NCBI RefSeq assembly: GCF_900002575.1
Contig: NZ_LN650648.1
Coordinates: forward strand, 372,001-436,000
Source: Romboutsia hominis
Lineage (GTDB): Bacteria; Bacillota; Clostridia; Peptostreptococcales; Peptostreptococcaceae
DNA: 64,000 nt
Direction of reading: 5' to 3'
Below, piece after piece: positions 40,604 to 50,854 of the stretch (positions are counted from its first letter, which is position 1; every line of letters begins with the position of its first letter). Both the position numbers and the translations under genes were made by a program. The notes beneath the pieces are model-generated. The model was given only the letters and a program-made list of their open reading frames with translations, had not been told where the DNA came from and ran no database searches.

Positions 40604-41755
40604 TTGAAAAAAGATATTTTAGCTATGATTTTAGCAGGGGGACAAGGATCAAGATTAGGAGTGTTTACAAAAAGAATTGCAAAACCTGCAGTTTCTTTTG
40701 GTGGAAAATATAGAATAATAGATTTTGTATTAAGTAATTGTACAAATTCAGGAATAGATACTGTTGGAGTTTTGACTCAATATAGACCATTAATACTAAA
40801 TTCACACATAGGTATAGGTAGTCATTGGGACTTAGATAGAATAAATGGAGGAGTATATATATTGCCTCCATATATGAATGAGAAAGAAGGAAGTTGGTAT
40901 AGAGGAACAGCTCATGCAATACATCAAAATATGAGCTTTATAGATGATTATAATCCAGAATATATACTTATATTATCTGGGGATCACATATATAAAATGG
41001 ACTACAACAAAATGTTAAATTATCATATCGAAAAGAAATCAAAAGCCACAATAGCTGTAATAGAAGTGGGGTGGGATGAGGCATCTAGATTTGGAATAAT
41101 GAATACTAAAGAAGATGGAAGTATATATGAATTTGAAGAAAAACCTAAAAATCCAAAAAGCAACTTAGCATCTATGGGTGTATATATATTTGAATGGAAG
41201 ATGTTAAGAAAATACTTTATAAAATCAGAGAAAGAAAATTTAAACTATGATGATTTTGGCAAAGATTTAATACCAAAAATGTTAGAGGATAAAGTAGATA
41301 TGTTTGCATATCCATTTAAAGGATATTGGAGAGATGTAGGTACTATAGAAAGTTTATGGGAAGCTAATATGGACCTTATAAGATCAAAAGAGGTATTAAA
41401 TTTACAAGATCCAAAATGGAAAATATATACTAATACAATGGCAATGCCACCGCAATATATTGGTAAAAATTCTAACATAAATGAATCATTAGTAGCTGAT
41501 GGGTGTGTTGTGCTAGGAGATGTTAAGAGTTCTGTATTATCCCATGGCGTTACTATAGGTGAAAATAGCAATATATCAGACTCTGTGATAATGCCAAATG
41601 TCACAATAGGAAAGAATGTGGTTATAGAAAAAGCTATGATAGGTGAAGGTGCAGTAATAAAAGATAATGTAATTATAAGAGAATGTGAAAAGATAAATGT
41701 TATTTCTGAGTATGATATTGTTGATGAAGAGCTAATTTCAGAAGGGGTGATGTAA
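40604..41755 (+). CDS. glgC: Glucose-1-phosphate adenylyltransferase, catalytic subunit
   Basis: A 383-residue enzyme that makes ADP-glucose from ATP and glucose-1-phosphate, the committed step of glycogen synthesis. The nucleotide-binding motif [24 protein letters not shown] is complete. GSHWDLDR, the glucose-1-phosphate region ([10 protein letters not shown]) and GYWRDVGT are kept. The C-terminus is a left-handed beta-helix hexapeptide domain. The start is TTG at 40604 behind GGGGG. It is followed by its paralog glgD after 2 bp; together they likely form a heterotetramer. Confidence 0.95.
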   Translation: MKKDILAMILAGGQGSRLGVFTKRIAKPAVSFGGKYRIIDFVLSNCTNSGIDTVGVLTQYRPLILNSHIGIGSHWDLDRINGGVYILPPYMNEKEGSWYRGTAHAIHQNMSFIDDYNPEYILILSGDHIYKMDYNKMLNYHIEKKSKATIAVIEVGWDEASRFGIMNTKEDGSIYEFEEKPKNPKSNLASMGVYIFEWKMLRKYFIKSEKENLNYDDFGKDLIPKMLEDKVDMFAYPFKGYWRDVGTIESLWEANMDLIRSKEVLNLQDPKWKIYTNTMAMPPQYIGKNSNINESLVADGCVVLGDVKSSVLSHGVTIGENSNISDSVIMPNVTIGKNVVIEKAMIGEGAVIKDNVIIRECEKINVISEYDIVDEELISEGVM

Positions 41756-41757
41756 TA

Positions 41758-42888
41758 ATGAGAAATAAATGTATGGGGATAATAAATTTAAATAAAAAGG
41801 GAGATCCAAATATAAGTAAATTAAATTATGCTAGACCAATAGCATCTACACCTATTGGTGGAAGATATAGAATTATAGATTTCACTTTATCTAATATGGT
41901 AAATTCAGGCATAACAAATATAGGTATATTTGCGAAAGAAAAATATAGGTCTTTGACAGATCACATAGATAGTGGAAAGGACTGGGATTTAAGCAGAAAG
42001 AAAGGTGGATTATCTATATTTAGTCCAGAACATACGGAACATCAAAATGTGTATCCGTATAGAGATGGAGATATATATAATTTATTATGTAATATAGAGT
42101 ATATTAAAAGAAGTGAAGAGGATTATGTATTAGTTTCTCCAGGTTACATGATATGTAATATCGATTATTTAGAGGTTTTAAAGTATCACAAAGAATCTAA
42201 TAATTATATAACGCTTATATATAAAGAAATTGACAATGCAAGAGAAGATTTTAAAGGCAATATAACATTAACCTTAAATGATAATAATGATGTATTAAAT
42301 ATGGGTACTAATATAGGGGCATTTAATAAGGCTAATATATACATGGAAATGTATATTATGAAAAGATTAGATTTTATACATATAATAGAGAACCTAACAA
42401 ATACAGGAGATTTCATGTATTTAGAAGATTATATATTTGATGTGGTAAAACATAAAAAAGTAGGGGGATTTAAATATGCTGGATATCTAAAATGTGTAAA
42501 ATCTGTAAAATCATATTTTGAAACAAGTAAGGACTTATTAGATATAAATATAGCTAAGGAATTGCTTTATTCAGATAGAAAAATATTAACTAAGGAAAAA
42601 AATGAAGCTCCAACTATATATACTGATAGTGCTAATGTAGAAAATTCTTTTATTGCAAGTGGATGCTTAATTGAAGGAAATGTAAAAAATAGTATTATAT
42701 TTAGAAAAGTTCATATAGAAAAAGGTGTTAATATAGAAAATTCTATAATAATGCAAAATTGTGTCATAGGGGAGAATAGTAAATTAGAAAATGTGATATT
42801 TGATAAAAACATAGTTTTATCAAAAGGTAGAGAATTAAAAGGTGATGAAAATTATCCTATAGTTATAGAAAAGAATATAAGTATCTAA
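41758..42888 (+). CDS. glgD: Glucose-1-phosphate adenylyltransferase, GlgD subunit
   Basis: A 376-residue paralog of GlgC with the same two-domain layout. The N-terminal catalytic loop is altered: the GGQGSRL region of GlgC is replaced by LNKKGDPNISKLN, though RPIASTPIGGRYRIIDFTLSN is kept. GlgD proteins are known as regulatory or weakly catalytic partners that activate GlgC. The start is 2 bp after glgC, which suggests equal production. Confidence 0.93.
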   Translation: MRNKCMGIINLNKKGDPNISKLNYARPIASTPIGGRYRIIDFTLSNMVNSGITNIGIFAKEKYRSLTDHIDSGKDWDLSRKKGGLSIFSPEHTEHQNVYPYRDGDIYNLLCNIEYIKRSEEDYVLVSPGYMICNIDYLEVLKYHKESNNYITLIYKEIDNAREDFKGNITLTLNDNNDVLNMGTNIGAFNKANIYMEMYIMKRLDFIHIIENLTNTGDFMYLEDYIFDVVKHKKVGGFKYAGYLKCVKSVKSYFETSKDLLDINIAKELLYSDRKILTKEKNEAPTIYTDSANVENSFIASGCLIEGNVKNSIIFRKVHIEKGVNIENSIIMQNCVIGENSKLENVIFDKNIVLSKGRELKGDENYPIVIEKNISI

Positions 42889-42907
42889 TTTAAGGGGGAA
42901 GTAGTTA

Positions 42908-44350
42908 GTGAAAGTTCTTTATGTTACGTCAGAATGTTGGCCATTTGCAAAAACAGGGGGATTAGGAGATGTATCCTATGCCCTTCCAAAAGCATTAAAA
43001 AAAGAAGGGGTAGACATTAGAGTAATACTACCTAAGTATTCAACTATACCTAATTATCTGAAAGAGAAATTAAAAGAGGTAGCAGTATTTAATGTAGAAG
43101 TTGGATGGAGAAATCAATACTGTGGACTTTTAGAAATGGAGCTAGATGGAATTAAATTTTATTTCATAGACAATGAATACTATTTTAAACGTGAAGGTGA
43201 AATTGCATACTTATATGGATATGATGATGATGCAGAAAGATATACTTTCTTTAGCAATGCGGTACTAGAATCTATGTCTATAATTGATTTTTACCCAGAT
43301 GTAATTCATATGAACGATTGGCATACTGGAATGATACCATTAATATTAAAAGAAAAATATAGTCATTTAGAAAAATATAGAAATATCAAAACTATATATA
43401 CTATCCATAATCTTCAATACCAAGGTGTATTTTCAAATAAAGTATTACCAGATGTATTAGGACTTCCACAATCCTATTTAGATAATGGGGATGTAGAATA
43501 TTACGGTGGAGTTAACTTTATGAAGGCGGGAATAGTATTTAGTGATAAAGTTACTACTGTGAGTCCAACTTACTCAAGTGAAATACAAACAAAGTACTAT
43601 GGATATGGCTTAGATGGATTGCTTTTATCAAATAATCACAAATTAAAAGGTATACTTAATGGAATAGATTATGACTTAAATAATCCTTCAACAGATAATG
43701 AATTATTTTTTAGATACGATATAAATAGCATAGATAATAAGGTAAAAAATAAATTAAGACTACAGGAAATATTAGGTCTTGAGGTAAATGAAGAGATACC
43801 TCTTATAGGTATAGTATCAAGATTAGTATCACAAAAAGGTTTTGATTTAATATCTTATATTATGCCTGAAATACTTAGGGAAAAACTTCAAATAGTGGTA
43901 CTAGGAACAGGAGAACATCAATATCAATCTATGTTTAATTACTATGATTCAAAATATCCTAAAAAAGTTTCAGCTAGAATAATATTTAATAGCTCTCTTG
44001 CTCAACAAATATATGCAGGAAGTGATATGTTTTTAATGCCATCTTTATTTGAACCTTGTGGTATAGGTCAAATGTTAGCTATGAGATATGGAACATTACC
44101 GATAGTTAGGGAAACTGGGGGACTTAAGGATACAGTTAATCCATATAATAAATATACTGGAGAAGGAAATGGATTTAGTTTTAAAAACTATAATGCACAT
44201 GAAATGCTTTTTTGTATACAAGAGGCTGTAAGAACTTATAATGATAAAGAAAAATGGAGAAGGTTAGTTATAAATGCAATGAATACCGATAGTAGCTGGG
44301 AAAAGTCAGCTAAAGAGTATATAAAGACTTATAAAGATACTCAGAATTAA
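42908..44350 (+). CDS. glgA: Glycogen synthase (ADP-glucose)
   Basis: A 480-residue GT5 enzyme that extends alpha-1,4 glucan from ADP-glucose. The N-terminal motif KTGGLGDV binds ADP-glucose. HMNDWHTG and IGIVSRLVSQKGFDL follow, and FEPCGIGQMLAMRYGTLPIVRETGGL holds the catalytic Glu region. The length is typical. It starts with GTG at 42908; AAGGGGG lies upstream. Its place in the operon is between the precursor enzyme genes and phosphorylase. Confidence 0.95.
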   Translation: MKVLYVTSECWPFAKTGGLGDVSYALPKALKKEGVDIRVILPKYSTIPNYLKEKLKEVAVFNVEVGWRNQYCGLLEMELDGIKFYFIDNEYYFKREGEIAYLYGYDDDAERYTFFSNAVLESMSIIDFYPDVIHMNDWHTGMIPLILKEKYSHLEKYRNIKTIYTIHNLQYQGVFSNKVLPDVLGLPQSYLDNGDVEYYGGVNFMKAGIVFSDKVTTVSPTYSSEIQTKYYGYGLDGLLLSNNHKLKGILNGIDYDLNNPSTDNELFFRYDINSIDNKVKNKLRLQEILGLEVNEEIPLIGIVSRLVSQKGFDLISYIMPEILREKLQIVVLGTGEHQYQSMFNYYDSKYPKKVSARIIFNSSLAQQIYAGSDMFLMPSLFEPCGIGQMLAMRYGTLPIVRETGGLKDTVNPYNKYTGEGNGFSFKNYNAHEMLFCIQEAVRTYNDKEKWRRLVINAMNTDSSWEKSAKEYIKTYKDTQN

Positions 44351-44362
44351 AGGGGAGATTCT

Positions 44363-46783
44363 ATGGTCAGAATTACAAAACAAGAATTTAAAGAAATGTT
44401 TAATTCAAAAATATATAGCATCTATGCACACTCTATAAATGAAGCTACAAATGAACAACTTCAAATAGTTTTAAGCAGCGTTATAAAAGATATAATAGCT
44501 AAGTATTGGGTAGATAATAGACTTAGTACTAACAAAGAAGTTTATTATTTTAGTATAGAGTTTTTAATAGGTAGACAATTAAAATCCAATTTATTAAATT
44601 TACAAATAGAAGAAGTGATAAAAGAAGGTCTAGAGGATATGGGAATAGATTTAGATGATTTAATATGTGCAGAAAAAGATCCAGCTTTAGGAAATGGTGG
44701 TCTTGGAAGGTTAGCAGCTTGTTTTCTAGACTCAATGGCATCGCTTAATATAAGTGGTCATGGATACGGTATAAGATATAAGTATGGTTTATTTGAGCAA
44801 AAATTTATTAATGGATATCAAGTAGAAGTACCTGATAACTGGCTTTTACATGAACAATACTCTTGGGAAAGTATTAGACCAAATAAAGCTGTAGTTGTTA
44901 AATTTGGTGGAGAGGTTTATTTAGAAGAAGACAATGGAAGACTTAAAGCAAAACATCATGGTTATATACCAGTTATGGCTATGCCATATGACATACCAAT
45001 AATAGGATATGATAATGATTTCATAAATACATTAAGATTATTTAAAGCAGAAATCTTAAATAGAGATTTTGGAATTAATACATTATATGCAAATACTTTT
45101 ACTGGTAGCTATGAGCAAGCCTTAAAATATAAATACTACACAGAAGAAATATCTCAAGTTTTATATCCAAACGACTCAAATCATGCAGGAAAACTTTTAA
45201 GATTAAAGCAAGAATACTTTTTAGTAAGTTCAGGAATACAAGATATAATAAATAAATATAGAAAAAATAAGTTTGATATACTAGATTTTCCAAAACATAT
45301 AGCAATTCATATAAATGATACACATCCAACATTATGCATACCAGAACTTATGAGAATTTTACTAGATGAAGAGGGATTATCTTGGGAAGAAGCTTTTGAT
45401 ATAACAAAAAATACTATATCCTATACGAATCATACAATAATGGCAGAAGCTATGGAAAAATGGCCTGTAGATATGATGAAAGAGCTATTACCTAGAATTT
45501 ATATGATAATAGAAGAAATAAATAAGAGATATGTAGAATATCTGAATCATAAGTATAATGATAATGAAAAAATAAGAAGAATGAGTATAATATGTGATAA
45601 TAACATAAACATGGCTAATCTATCTATAATAGGGAGTTATAGTGTAAATGGAGTTGCAAAGCTTCATACAGAAATATTAAAGAAAGAAGTTCTAAGTGAT
45701 TTTTATGAAGATGATCCAGGTAAATTTAACAATAAGACTAATGGCATAGCTCATAGAAGATGGCTTATAAGTTGTAACGAAGACCTTAGCAACTTGATAA
45801 CAGAGCATATAGGTAATATATGGAAAAAAGATACAGAAGAATTAAAAAGGTTAGAAGATTATAAAGAAAACAGAAATTTTTTAAAGAAATTAGAGTGTAT
45901 TAAGATAAAAAATAAAACTAAACTTGCTAATTTTATAGCTGAAGAATATGGTATATGCATAAATCCAGAATCAATATATGATGTACAAATAAAAAGATTA
46001 CATGCGTATAAGAGACAGCTATTAAATGTACTTCATATTTTACACTTATATCATGAGTTATTAGAAAATCCAGAACTTGACATTGTACCAAGAACATTTA
46101 TATTTGGTGCAAAGGCAGCACCAGGATATCACTTGGCTAAATGTATAATAAAGTTGATAAACTCTGTGGCTGAAAAAATAAATAATGATAAAAGCATAAA
46201 TAACAAGATAAAAGTAGTATTTATAGAGAATTACGGCGTGTCTTTAGCTGAAAAAATAATTCCATCAACAGATGTTAGTGAGCAAATATCAACAGCTACA
46301 AAAGAAGCATCAGGAACTGGAAATATGAAATTTATGATGAATGGGGCAATAACTTTAGCAACATTAGATGGTGCAAATGTAGAGATATATGATCAAGTAG
46401 GTGAAGAAAATATCGTTATATTTGGACTTAAAGCATCTCAAGTATTAAATTACAATAAATATGGAGGATACTCATCTTTAGATCTATATAACTCTAATTT
46501 TAAAATAAAGCGAGTTGTAGACGATCTGGTAAATGGATTTATTCCAAATATATCAAAAGAAGGTAGGGTTATATATGATTCATTAATAACATATAATGAT
46601 GAATATTTTGTACTAAGAGATTTTGAAAATTATATAGAGGCCCAAAGCAAGATAGATACTTTATATAGGGATAAAGAAAAGTGGAGTAAAATGTGTCTAA
46701 TTAATATAGCTAATTCAGGTATTTTCTCTAGTGATAGAACTATATCTGAATATGCAAAAGACATTTGGTTTAGGGGGTGCTAG
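44363..46783 (+). CDS. glgP: Glycogen/starch/alpha-glucan phosphorylase
   Basis: An 806-residue GT35 enzyme that releases glucose-1-phosphate from glycogen. The pyridoxal phosphate Lys is Lys656 in EASGTGNMKF. CAEKDPALGNGGLGRLAACFLDSMA, HINDTHPTL and the KRLHAYKRQLLN segment are all conserved. The length matches the family. Synthesis and breakdown enzymes in one operon suggest rapid turnover of the polymer. Confidence 0.95.
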   Translation: MVRITKQEFKEMFNSKIYSIYAHSINEATNEQLQIVLSSVIKDIIAKYWVDNRLSTNKEVYYFSIEFLIGRQLKSNLLNLQIEEVIKEGLEDMGIDLDDLICAEKDPALGNGGLGRLAACFLDSMASLNISGHGYGIRYKYGLFEQKFINGYQVEVPDNWLLHEQYSWESIRPNKAVVVKFGGEVYLEEDNGRLKAKHHGYIPVMAMPYDIPIIGYDNDFINTLRLFKAEILNRDFGINTLYANTFTGSYEQALKYKYYTEEISQVLYPNDSNHAGKLLRLKQEYFLVSSGIQDIINKYRKNKFDILDFPKHIAIHINDTHPTLCIPELMRILLDEEGLSWEEAFDITKNTISYTNHTIMAEAMEKWPVDMMKELLPRIYMIIEEINKRYVEYLNHKYNDNEKIRRMSIICDNNINMANLSIIGSYSVNGVAKLHTEILKKEVLSDFYEDDPGKFNNKTNGIAHRRWLISCNEDLSNLITEHIGNIWKKDTEELKRLEDYKENRNFLKKLECIKIKNKTKLANFIAEEYGICINPESIYDVQIKRLHAYKRQLLNVLHILHLYHELLENPELDIVPRTFIFGAKAAPGYHLAKCIIKLINSVAEKINNDKSINNKIKVVFIENYGVSLAEKIIPSTDVSEQISTATKEASGTGNMKFMMNGAITLATLDGANVEIYDQVGEENIVIFGLKASQVLNYNKYGGYSSLDLYNSNFKIKRVVDDLVNGFIPNISKEGRVIYDSLITYNDEYFVLRDFENYIEAQSKIDTLYRDKEKWSKMCLINIANSGIFSSDRTISEYAKDIWFRGC

Positions 46784-46787
46784 ATAA

Positions 46788-48629
46788 ATGGGAAATATAA
46801 TAACTTATAATTCCTGGGAAGATAAAGCTCCTTTTGGTGCTTTAAAATTAAACCAAGAGTTTAGAATAACAGTTAAAGTTAATGAAAATTATAATGTAAA
46901 AGACATTTCCTGGGTAATTTTAAAGGAAGATGTAGAAATAGATAAAATAAGTTTGATAAAAGAGAATAAAAAATACTATAATGGTGAATTTAGTGGATTT
47001 AATGAAATAGGTTTATATTTTTATTACTTTAAAGTAGAAGTTGAAATAGAAGGAGAAATTAAAGTAATATACTATGGAAAAAATATAGAAGATGGAAGTT
47101 GTATAGAATACCAATATAATAATATAAACAAATATCAAATAACAGTATATGATGAGTATAATGCACCTACTTGGTATAAAGAAGGGATATTATATCATAT
47201 ATTTATAGATAGATTTAATAATGGGAATAGAAATAAGAAGATTAATAATCCAAAGAAAAATAGCTTTTTATATGGCACTTGGGATGATGCCCCTATGTAT
47301 ATAAAAGATGAACAAGGAGATATAATAAGATGGGATTTCCATGGTGGAAATCTAAAAGGAATAATTGATAAATTAGGATATCTTAAAAAACTGGGTGTAA
47401 GTATTATATACCTAAGCCCAGTTTTTGAGGCATCTAGTAATCACAAGTATGATACAGGAGACTACAAAAAGATTGATTCCATGTTTGGAGATGAAGAAAT
47501 ATTTAAGGAATTAATTGATAAAGCTAAAAGCAAGGGAATAAATATTATATTAGATGGAGTATTTAGTCATACTGGGGCAGATAGTAAGTACTTTAATAAA
47601 TATAATAATTACAATGAAGTAGGTGCATACCAATCAAACCATTCAAAATATAGGGATTGGTACAGATTTAAAGAGAATAGCGACGAATATGAGTCTTGGT
47701 GGGGAGTAAAGGATCTTCCAAATGTTAATGAGCTTAATGAAACTTATATGAATTATATAATAAATGATGATGATAGTGTTATAAATAAATGGACCAGTAT
47801 GGGTGTTAAAGGTTGGAGATTAGATGTATGTGATGAGTTACCATCGGAATTTATAAAAGAATTTAAGTTAAAACTTAAGAATATAGATAGTGAAGCTGTT
47901 TTAGTAGGAGAAGTATGGGAAGATGCATCTAATAAAATTAGTTACAATAAAAGAAGGGGATATCTTTTAGGTAAAGAACTTGATTCTGTAATGGGATATC
48001 CATTTAGAAAAAATATATTAGAATTTCTTAAAGGAGTAATTTCATCAAATCAACTTAATAATAAATTTTTAGAAATAAAGGAAAATTATCCAAAGGAAGC
48101 CTTTAAGTCTAATTTAAACCTATTAGGGAGCCATGATGTCACAAGAATTAAAACAGAACTTAACGAAGATAATAAATTATTAAAGATTGCAGTAGCAATA
48201 CAAATGACCTTTGAAGGAGTTCCATATATATATTATGGAGATGAAGCAGGACTTTGTGGAAAAACAGATCCAGATAACAGAAGAACCTATCCTTGGAAGC
48301 ATGAGGATAAGAATATGATTGAGTTTTACAAAAGCCTTACAATTATAAGAAATAAATATAAAGCTTTATTACGAGGGGAAACTGAGTTTATAAACACGAA
48401 AAATGATGCTGTATTTTCATATATAAGATATACAAGTGATGAAAAAATATTAATTATAATAAATAAATCAGACAATGAAGAATGTATAGAGCTAAACTTA
48501 GGAAAAGAGGCAAGAGGGATAGATTTAATTAAAGATATCCAGGTAGAATTAAACTTAATTGAAAAAGAAGCTGATACAATAAATTTAATTATTCCTCCTA
48601 AAGATTTTAAAATAATTAATATAAAATAA
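46788..48629 (+). CDS. GH13 alpha-glucan hydrolase (amylopullulanase/neopullulanase-like)
   Basis: A 613-residue GH13 enzyme, last in the glycogen operon, starting 4 bp after glgP. An N-terminal beta domain (about 1-115) is followed by a catalytic barrel with HKYDTGDYKKID, DGVFSHTG, the nucleophile in GWRLDVCDE, the acid/base in VGEVWED and the third acid in LGSHDVTR. It has no signal peptide, so it acts on internal glucan, probably trimming limit dextrins or alpha-1,6 branches left by phosphorylase. In C. difficile a similar gene annotated as amylopullulanase closes the glg operon (from memory). Exact bond specificity cannot be read from sequence. Confidence 0.88.
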   Translation: MGNIITYNSWEDKAPFGALKLNQEFRITVKVNENYNVKDISWVILKEDVEIDKISLIKENKKYYNGEFSGFNEIGLYFYYFKVEVEIEGEIKVIYYGKNIEDGSCIEYQYNNINKYQITVYDEYNAPTWYKEGILYHIFIDRFNNGNRNKKINNPKKNSFLYGTWDDAPMYIKDEQGDIIRWDFHGGNLKGIIDKLGYLKKLGVSIIYLSPVFEASSNHKYDTGDYKKIDSMFGDEEIFKELIDKAKSKGINIILDGVFSHTGADSKYFNKYNNYNEVGAYQSNHSKYRDWYRFKENSDEYESWWGVKDLPNVNELNETYMNYIINDDDSVINKWTSMGVKGWRLDVCDELPSEFIKEFKLKLKNIDSEAVLVGEVWEDASNKISYNKRRGYLLGKELDSVMGYPFRKNILEFLKGVISSNQLNNKFLEIKENYPKEAFKSNLNLLGSHDVTRIKTELNEDNKLLKIAVAIQMTFEGVPYIYYGDEAGLCGKTDPDNRRTYPWKHEDKNMIEFYKSLTIIRNKYKALLRGETEFINTKNDAVFSYIRYTSDEKILIIINKSDNEECIELNLGKEARGIDLIKDIQVELNLIEKEADTINLIIPPKDFKIINIK

Positions 48630-48717
48630 TAATATTTCTATATAAATATAAAAATGTATAAATATACCATTATGTGTATATAATTCAACTAAAATACGTA
48701 AAAAAGGAAGAGAAGCT

Positions 48718-49125
48718 ATGAATAATGTTATTTTAGTTGGAAGATTAACTCAAAATCCAGAAATTGAGTATATAGGTCAAAGAGCAAAATCCAAATTTAC
48801 AATAGCAATTAGTAGAAATTATATCAATAAAGAAGGAGTACGAGATGTAGATTTTATACCAGTAGAGATTTGGGGTAGACAAGCAGAAATATTTTGTAAA
48901 TATGTATTCAAAGGAAGAAGAATTGGTATAGAAGGTCAAATTAGAGTTAAAAAATATAAGACAAAAGATGGAGTAAATAAAACATATACTAATGTACTTG
49001 CAAGTAGTTTTAAATTTTTAGATAACAAAAAGAATGATCCTACACAAGAATACTTTGCTTCAAATGATATATTTGAAAAAGAAAACTCTAAAGAAGAGAC
49101 TATTGAGGAAGTATTCCCTTTTTAA
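48718..49125 (+). CDS. ssb: Single-stranded DNA-binding protein
   Basis: A 135-residue SSB. The OB-fold (residues 1-102) starts MNNVILVGRLTQNPEI and has the conserved VEIWGRQAE core. A short acidic tail ends in EEVFPF, a variant of the DDDIPF tip that recruits repair and replication proteins. Genes for ribosomal S6/S18 are not adjacent, so this is not the usual replication locus and may be a second ssb. AAGGAAGAG precedes the start. Confidence 0.9.
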   Translation: MNNVILVGRLTQNPEIEYIGQRAKSKFTIAISRNYINKEGVRDVDFIPVEIWGRQAEIFCKYVFKGRRIGIEGQIRVKKYKTKDGVNKTYTNVLASSFKFLDNKKNDPTQEYFASNDIFEKENSKEETIEEVFPF

Positions 49126-49180
49126 CTATGTAAAAATATAAATTTATAACTAAAAATAATTAAAAATTAAAAAAATTTCT

Positions 49181-49222
49181 AAAAAATAGAATAAGGGTTT
49201 ATAAACCCTTATTCTATTTTTT
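49181..49222. terminator. Terminator after ssb
   Basis: A near-perfect hairpin with the GC core AATAAGGGTTT/AAACCCTTATT and A6/T6 tracts outside. Confidence 0.88.
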
Positions 49223-49525
49223 GTTTAATTTATAAAATAAAATTTTAAAATATAGGATGAAATAATAAGTAAAAATTAAAAGATACTTAATAAAAAAATA
49301 TCTACTATATAAAATAACGAATTTGAATTGTGTAACCAAATAAAATAAAGTTAATTTAAAAAATATAGGTTTAATATATATATATGAGATAAAATAACTT
49401 TAAAAAAATAAAAAAAATAATGTTATAATCAAATGGTACTTTAATTTTTAATGTACAATTGGACGGAAATTGTGTATAATAAGCATATAGAAAGTTAAAA
49501 AAGTTCGAGAGGAAGGAAATTTTAA
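49223..49525. other. Gene-free region upstream of the symporter gene
   Basis: About 300 AT-rich bp with no reading frame. Only the last 75 bp hold a recognisable signal, the promoter and short inverted repeat listed separately. Confidence 0.5.
49452..49480 (+). promoter_or_regulatory. Promoter of the symporter gene with a palindrome in the spacer
   Basis: TGTACA (49452-49457), a 17-bp spacer and TATAAT (49475-49480). An inverted repeat ACAATT (49455-49460) / AATTGT (49468-49473) lies between the boxes and could be an operator. Confidence 0.55.
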
Positions 49526-50794
49526 ATGAAGAAAAAACTTACATTAACTAGTAAAATCTTATTAGGATTATTACTTGGATTTATATTCGGATTAATAGTA
49601 AAACAATTACCAACAGGATTTATAAAAGATACATTATTATTAAATGGGATACTTAAAGTATTTGGAAATGGGTTTACAAGTGCTATAAAGATGATGGTGG
49701 TTCCTTTAGTATTTGTATCATTAATATGCGGTATAGCATCTATGGGAGATGTAAAGAAGTTAGGTAGAATTGGTGGAAAGACAATGCTATTTTATCTAGG
49801 AACAACAGCAATAGCTATAATAGTTTCTCTTATATTAGGAAACGTATTAAAGCCAGGTAGCGGTATAAGCATGGGAGCTGTAGAAATGGGGTCAGTAGCA
49901 ATAGGAGAAAGTAAGTCAATAACAGATATTATATTAAATATAATACCAAGCAACCCAATACAAGCTTTAGCCAGTGGTGAAATGTTACAAGTTATATTCT
50001 TTGCAGTGCTTATAGGTATATCTATAAGTGTGGTGGGTAAAAAAGCAGAGCCTATAAAGGTTTTATTTGAAAGTGCTAATGAAGTATGTATGAAAATGGT
50101 CAATATAATAATGTTATTTGCCCCATATGGTGTATTTGCTCTAGTTGCTAATACTTTTGCAACAGTAGGAACTGATGCTATGATAGGTCTTATGAAGTAT
50201 GTATTAGTAGTATTACTTGGATTATTGGTTCATGTAGTAGTTGTATATGGAGGATTATTTAAATTATTTACTAGACAAAAGATAAAACCATTTTTAAAGA
50301 AATTTACACAAGTAGCAGTAGTTACATTCTCAACAGCATCAAGTAATGCATCTGTACCAGTTAGTTTAGAGATAATGGAAGAACTAGGTGTAGGAAAGTC
50401 AACAAGATCGTTTACAATACCTATGGGAGCTACAATAAATATGGATGGAACAGCTATAATGCAAGGTATAGCAGCATTATTCATAGCTCAAATATACGGT
50501 ATTGATTTAGGAATGAATGATATGATAACTATAGTATTAACAGCAACTCTTGCATCTATAGGTACAGCAGGTGTACCAGGTGTTGGTATGATAATGCTAT
50601 CTATGGTTTTACAATCAGTAGGACTTCCACTTGAAGGAATAGGTTTAATAATGGGAGTTGAAAGAATAATAGACATGTTTAGAACTACTGTAAATGTTAT
50701 GGGAGATAATGTATGTACTCTTGTAGTAGCAAATAGTGAAAAGGATATAGATTTAGAAAAGTACAATAAAGAATCTGAGAAGTTAGTAGCTTAA
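49526..50794 (+). CDS. Dicarboxylate/amino acid:cation symporter (DAACS/GltP family)
   Basis: A 422-residue transporter of the GltPh/GltP fold with eight helices and two re-entrant loops. Hallmarks are the serine-rich HP1 loop (FSTASSNASVP), TM7 with GATINMDGTAI (the NMDGT cation motif), the HP2 loop (ASIGTAGVPGVG), and TM8 with MFRTTVNVMGDN, whose Arg and Asp contact acidic or neutral amino-acid substrates. It imports glutamate, aspartate or C4-dicarboxylates with Na+ or H+. The exact substrate is not readable. GAGAGGAAGG precedes the start, and a strong terminator follows. Confidence 0.92.
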   Translation: MKKKLTLTSKILLGLLLGFIFGLIVKQLPTGFIKDTLLLNGILKVFGNGFTSAIKMMVVPLVFVSLICGIASMGDVKKLGRIGGKTMLFYLGTTAIAIIVSLILGNVLKPGSGISMGAVEMGSVAIGESKSITDIILNIIPSNPIQALASGEMLQVIFFAVLIGISISVVGKKAEPIKVLFESANEVCMKMVNIIMLFAPYGVFALVANTFATVGTDAMIGLMKYVLVVLLGLLVHVVVVYGGLFKLFTRQKIKPFLKKFTQVAVVTFSTASSNASVPVSLEIMEELGVGKSTRSFTIPMGATINMDGTAIMQGIAALFIAQIYGIDLGMNDMITIVLTATLASIGTAGVPGVGMIMLSMVLQSVGLPLEGIGLIMGVERIIDMFRTTVNVMGDNVCTLVVANSEKDIDLEKYNKESEKLVA

Positions 50795-50806
50795 TATAAA
50801 TACAAA

Positions 50807-50854
50807 ATAAATAAAGAGGCGAATAATAAATTTATTATTCGCCTCTTTATTTAT
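50807..50854. terminator. Terminator after the symporter gene
   Basis: A perfect inverted repeat with arms of about 24 bp; the core GAGGCGAATAATAA is followed by its complement and a T-rich tract. Confidence 0.9.
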
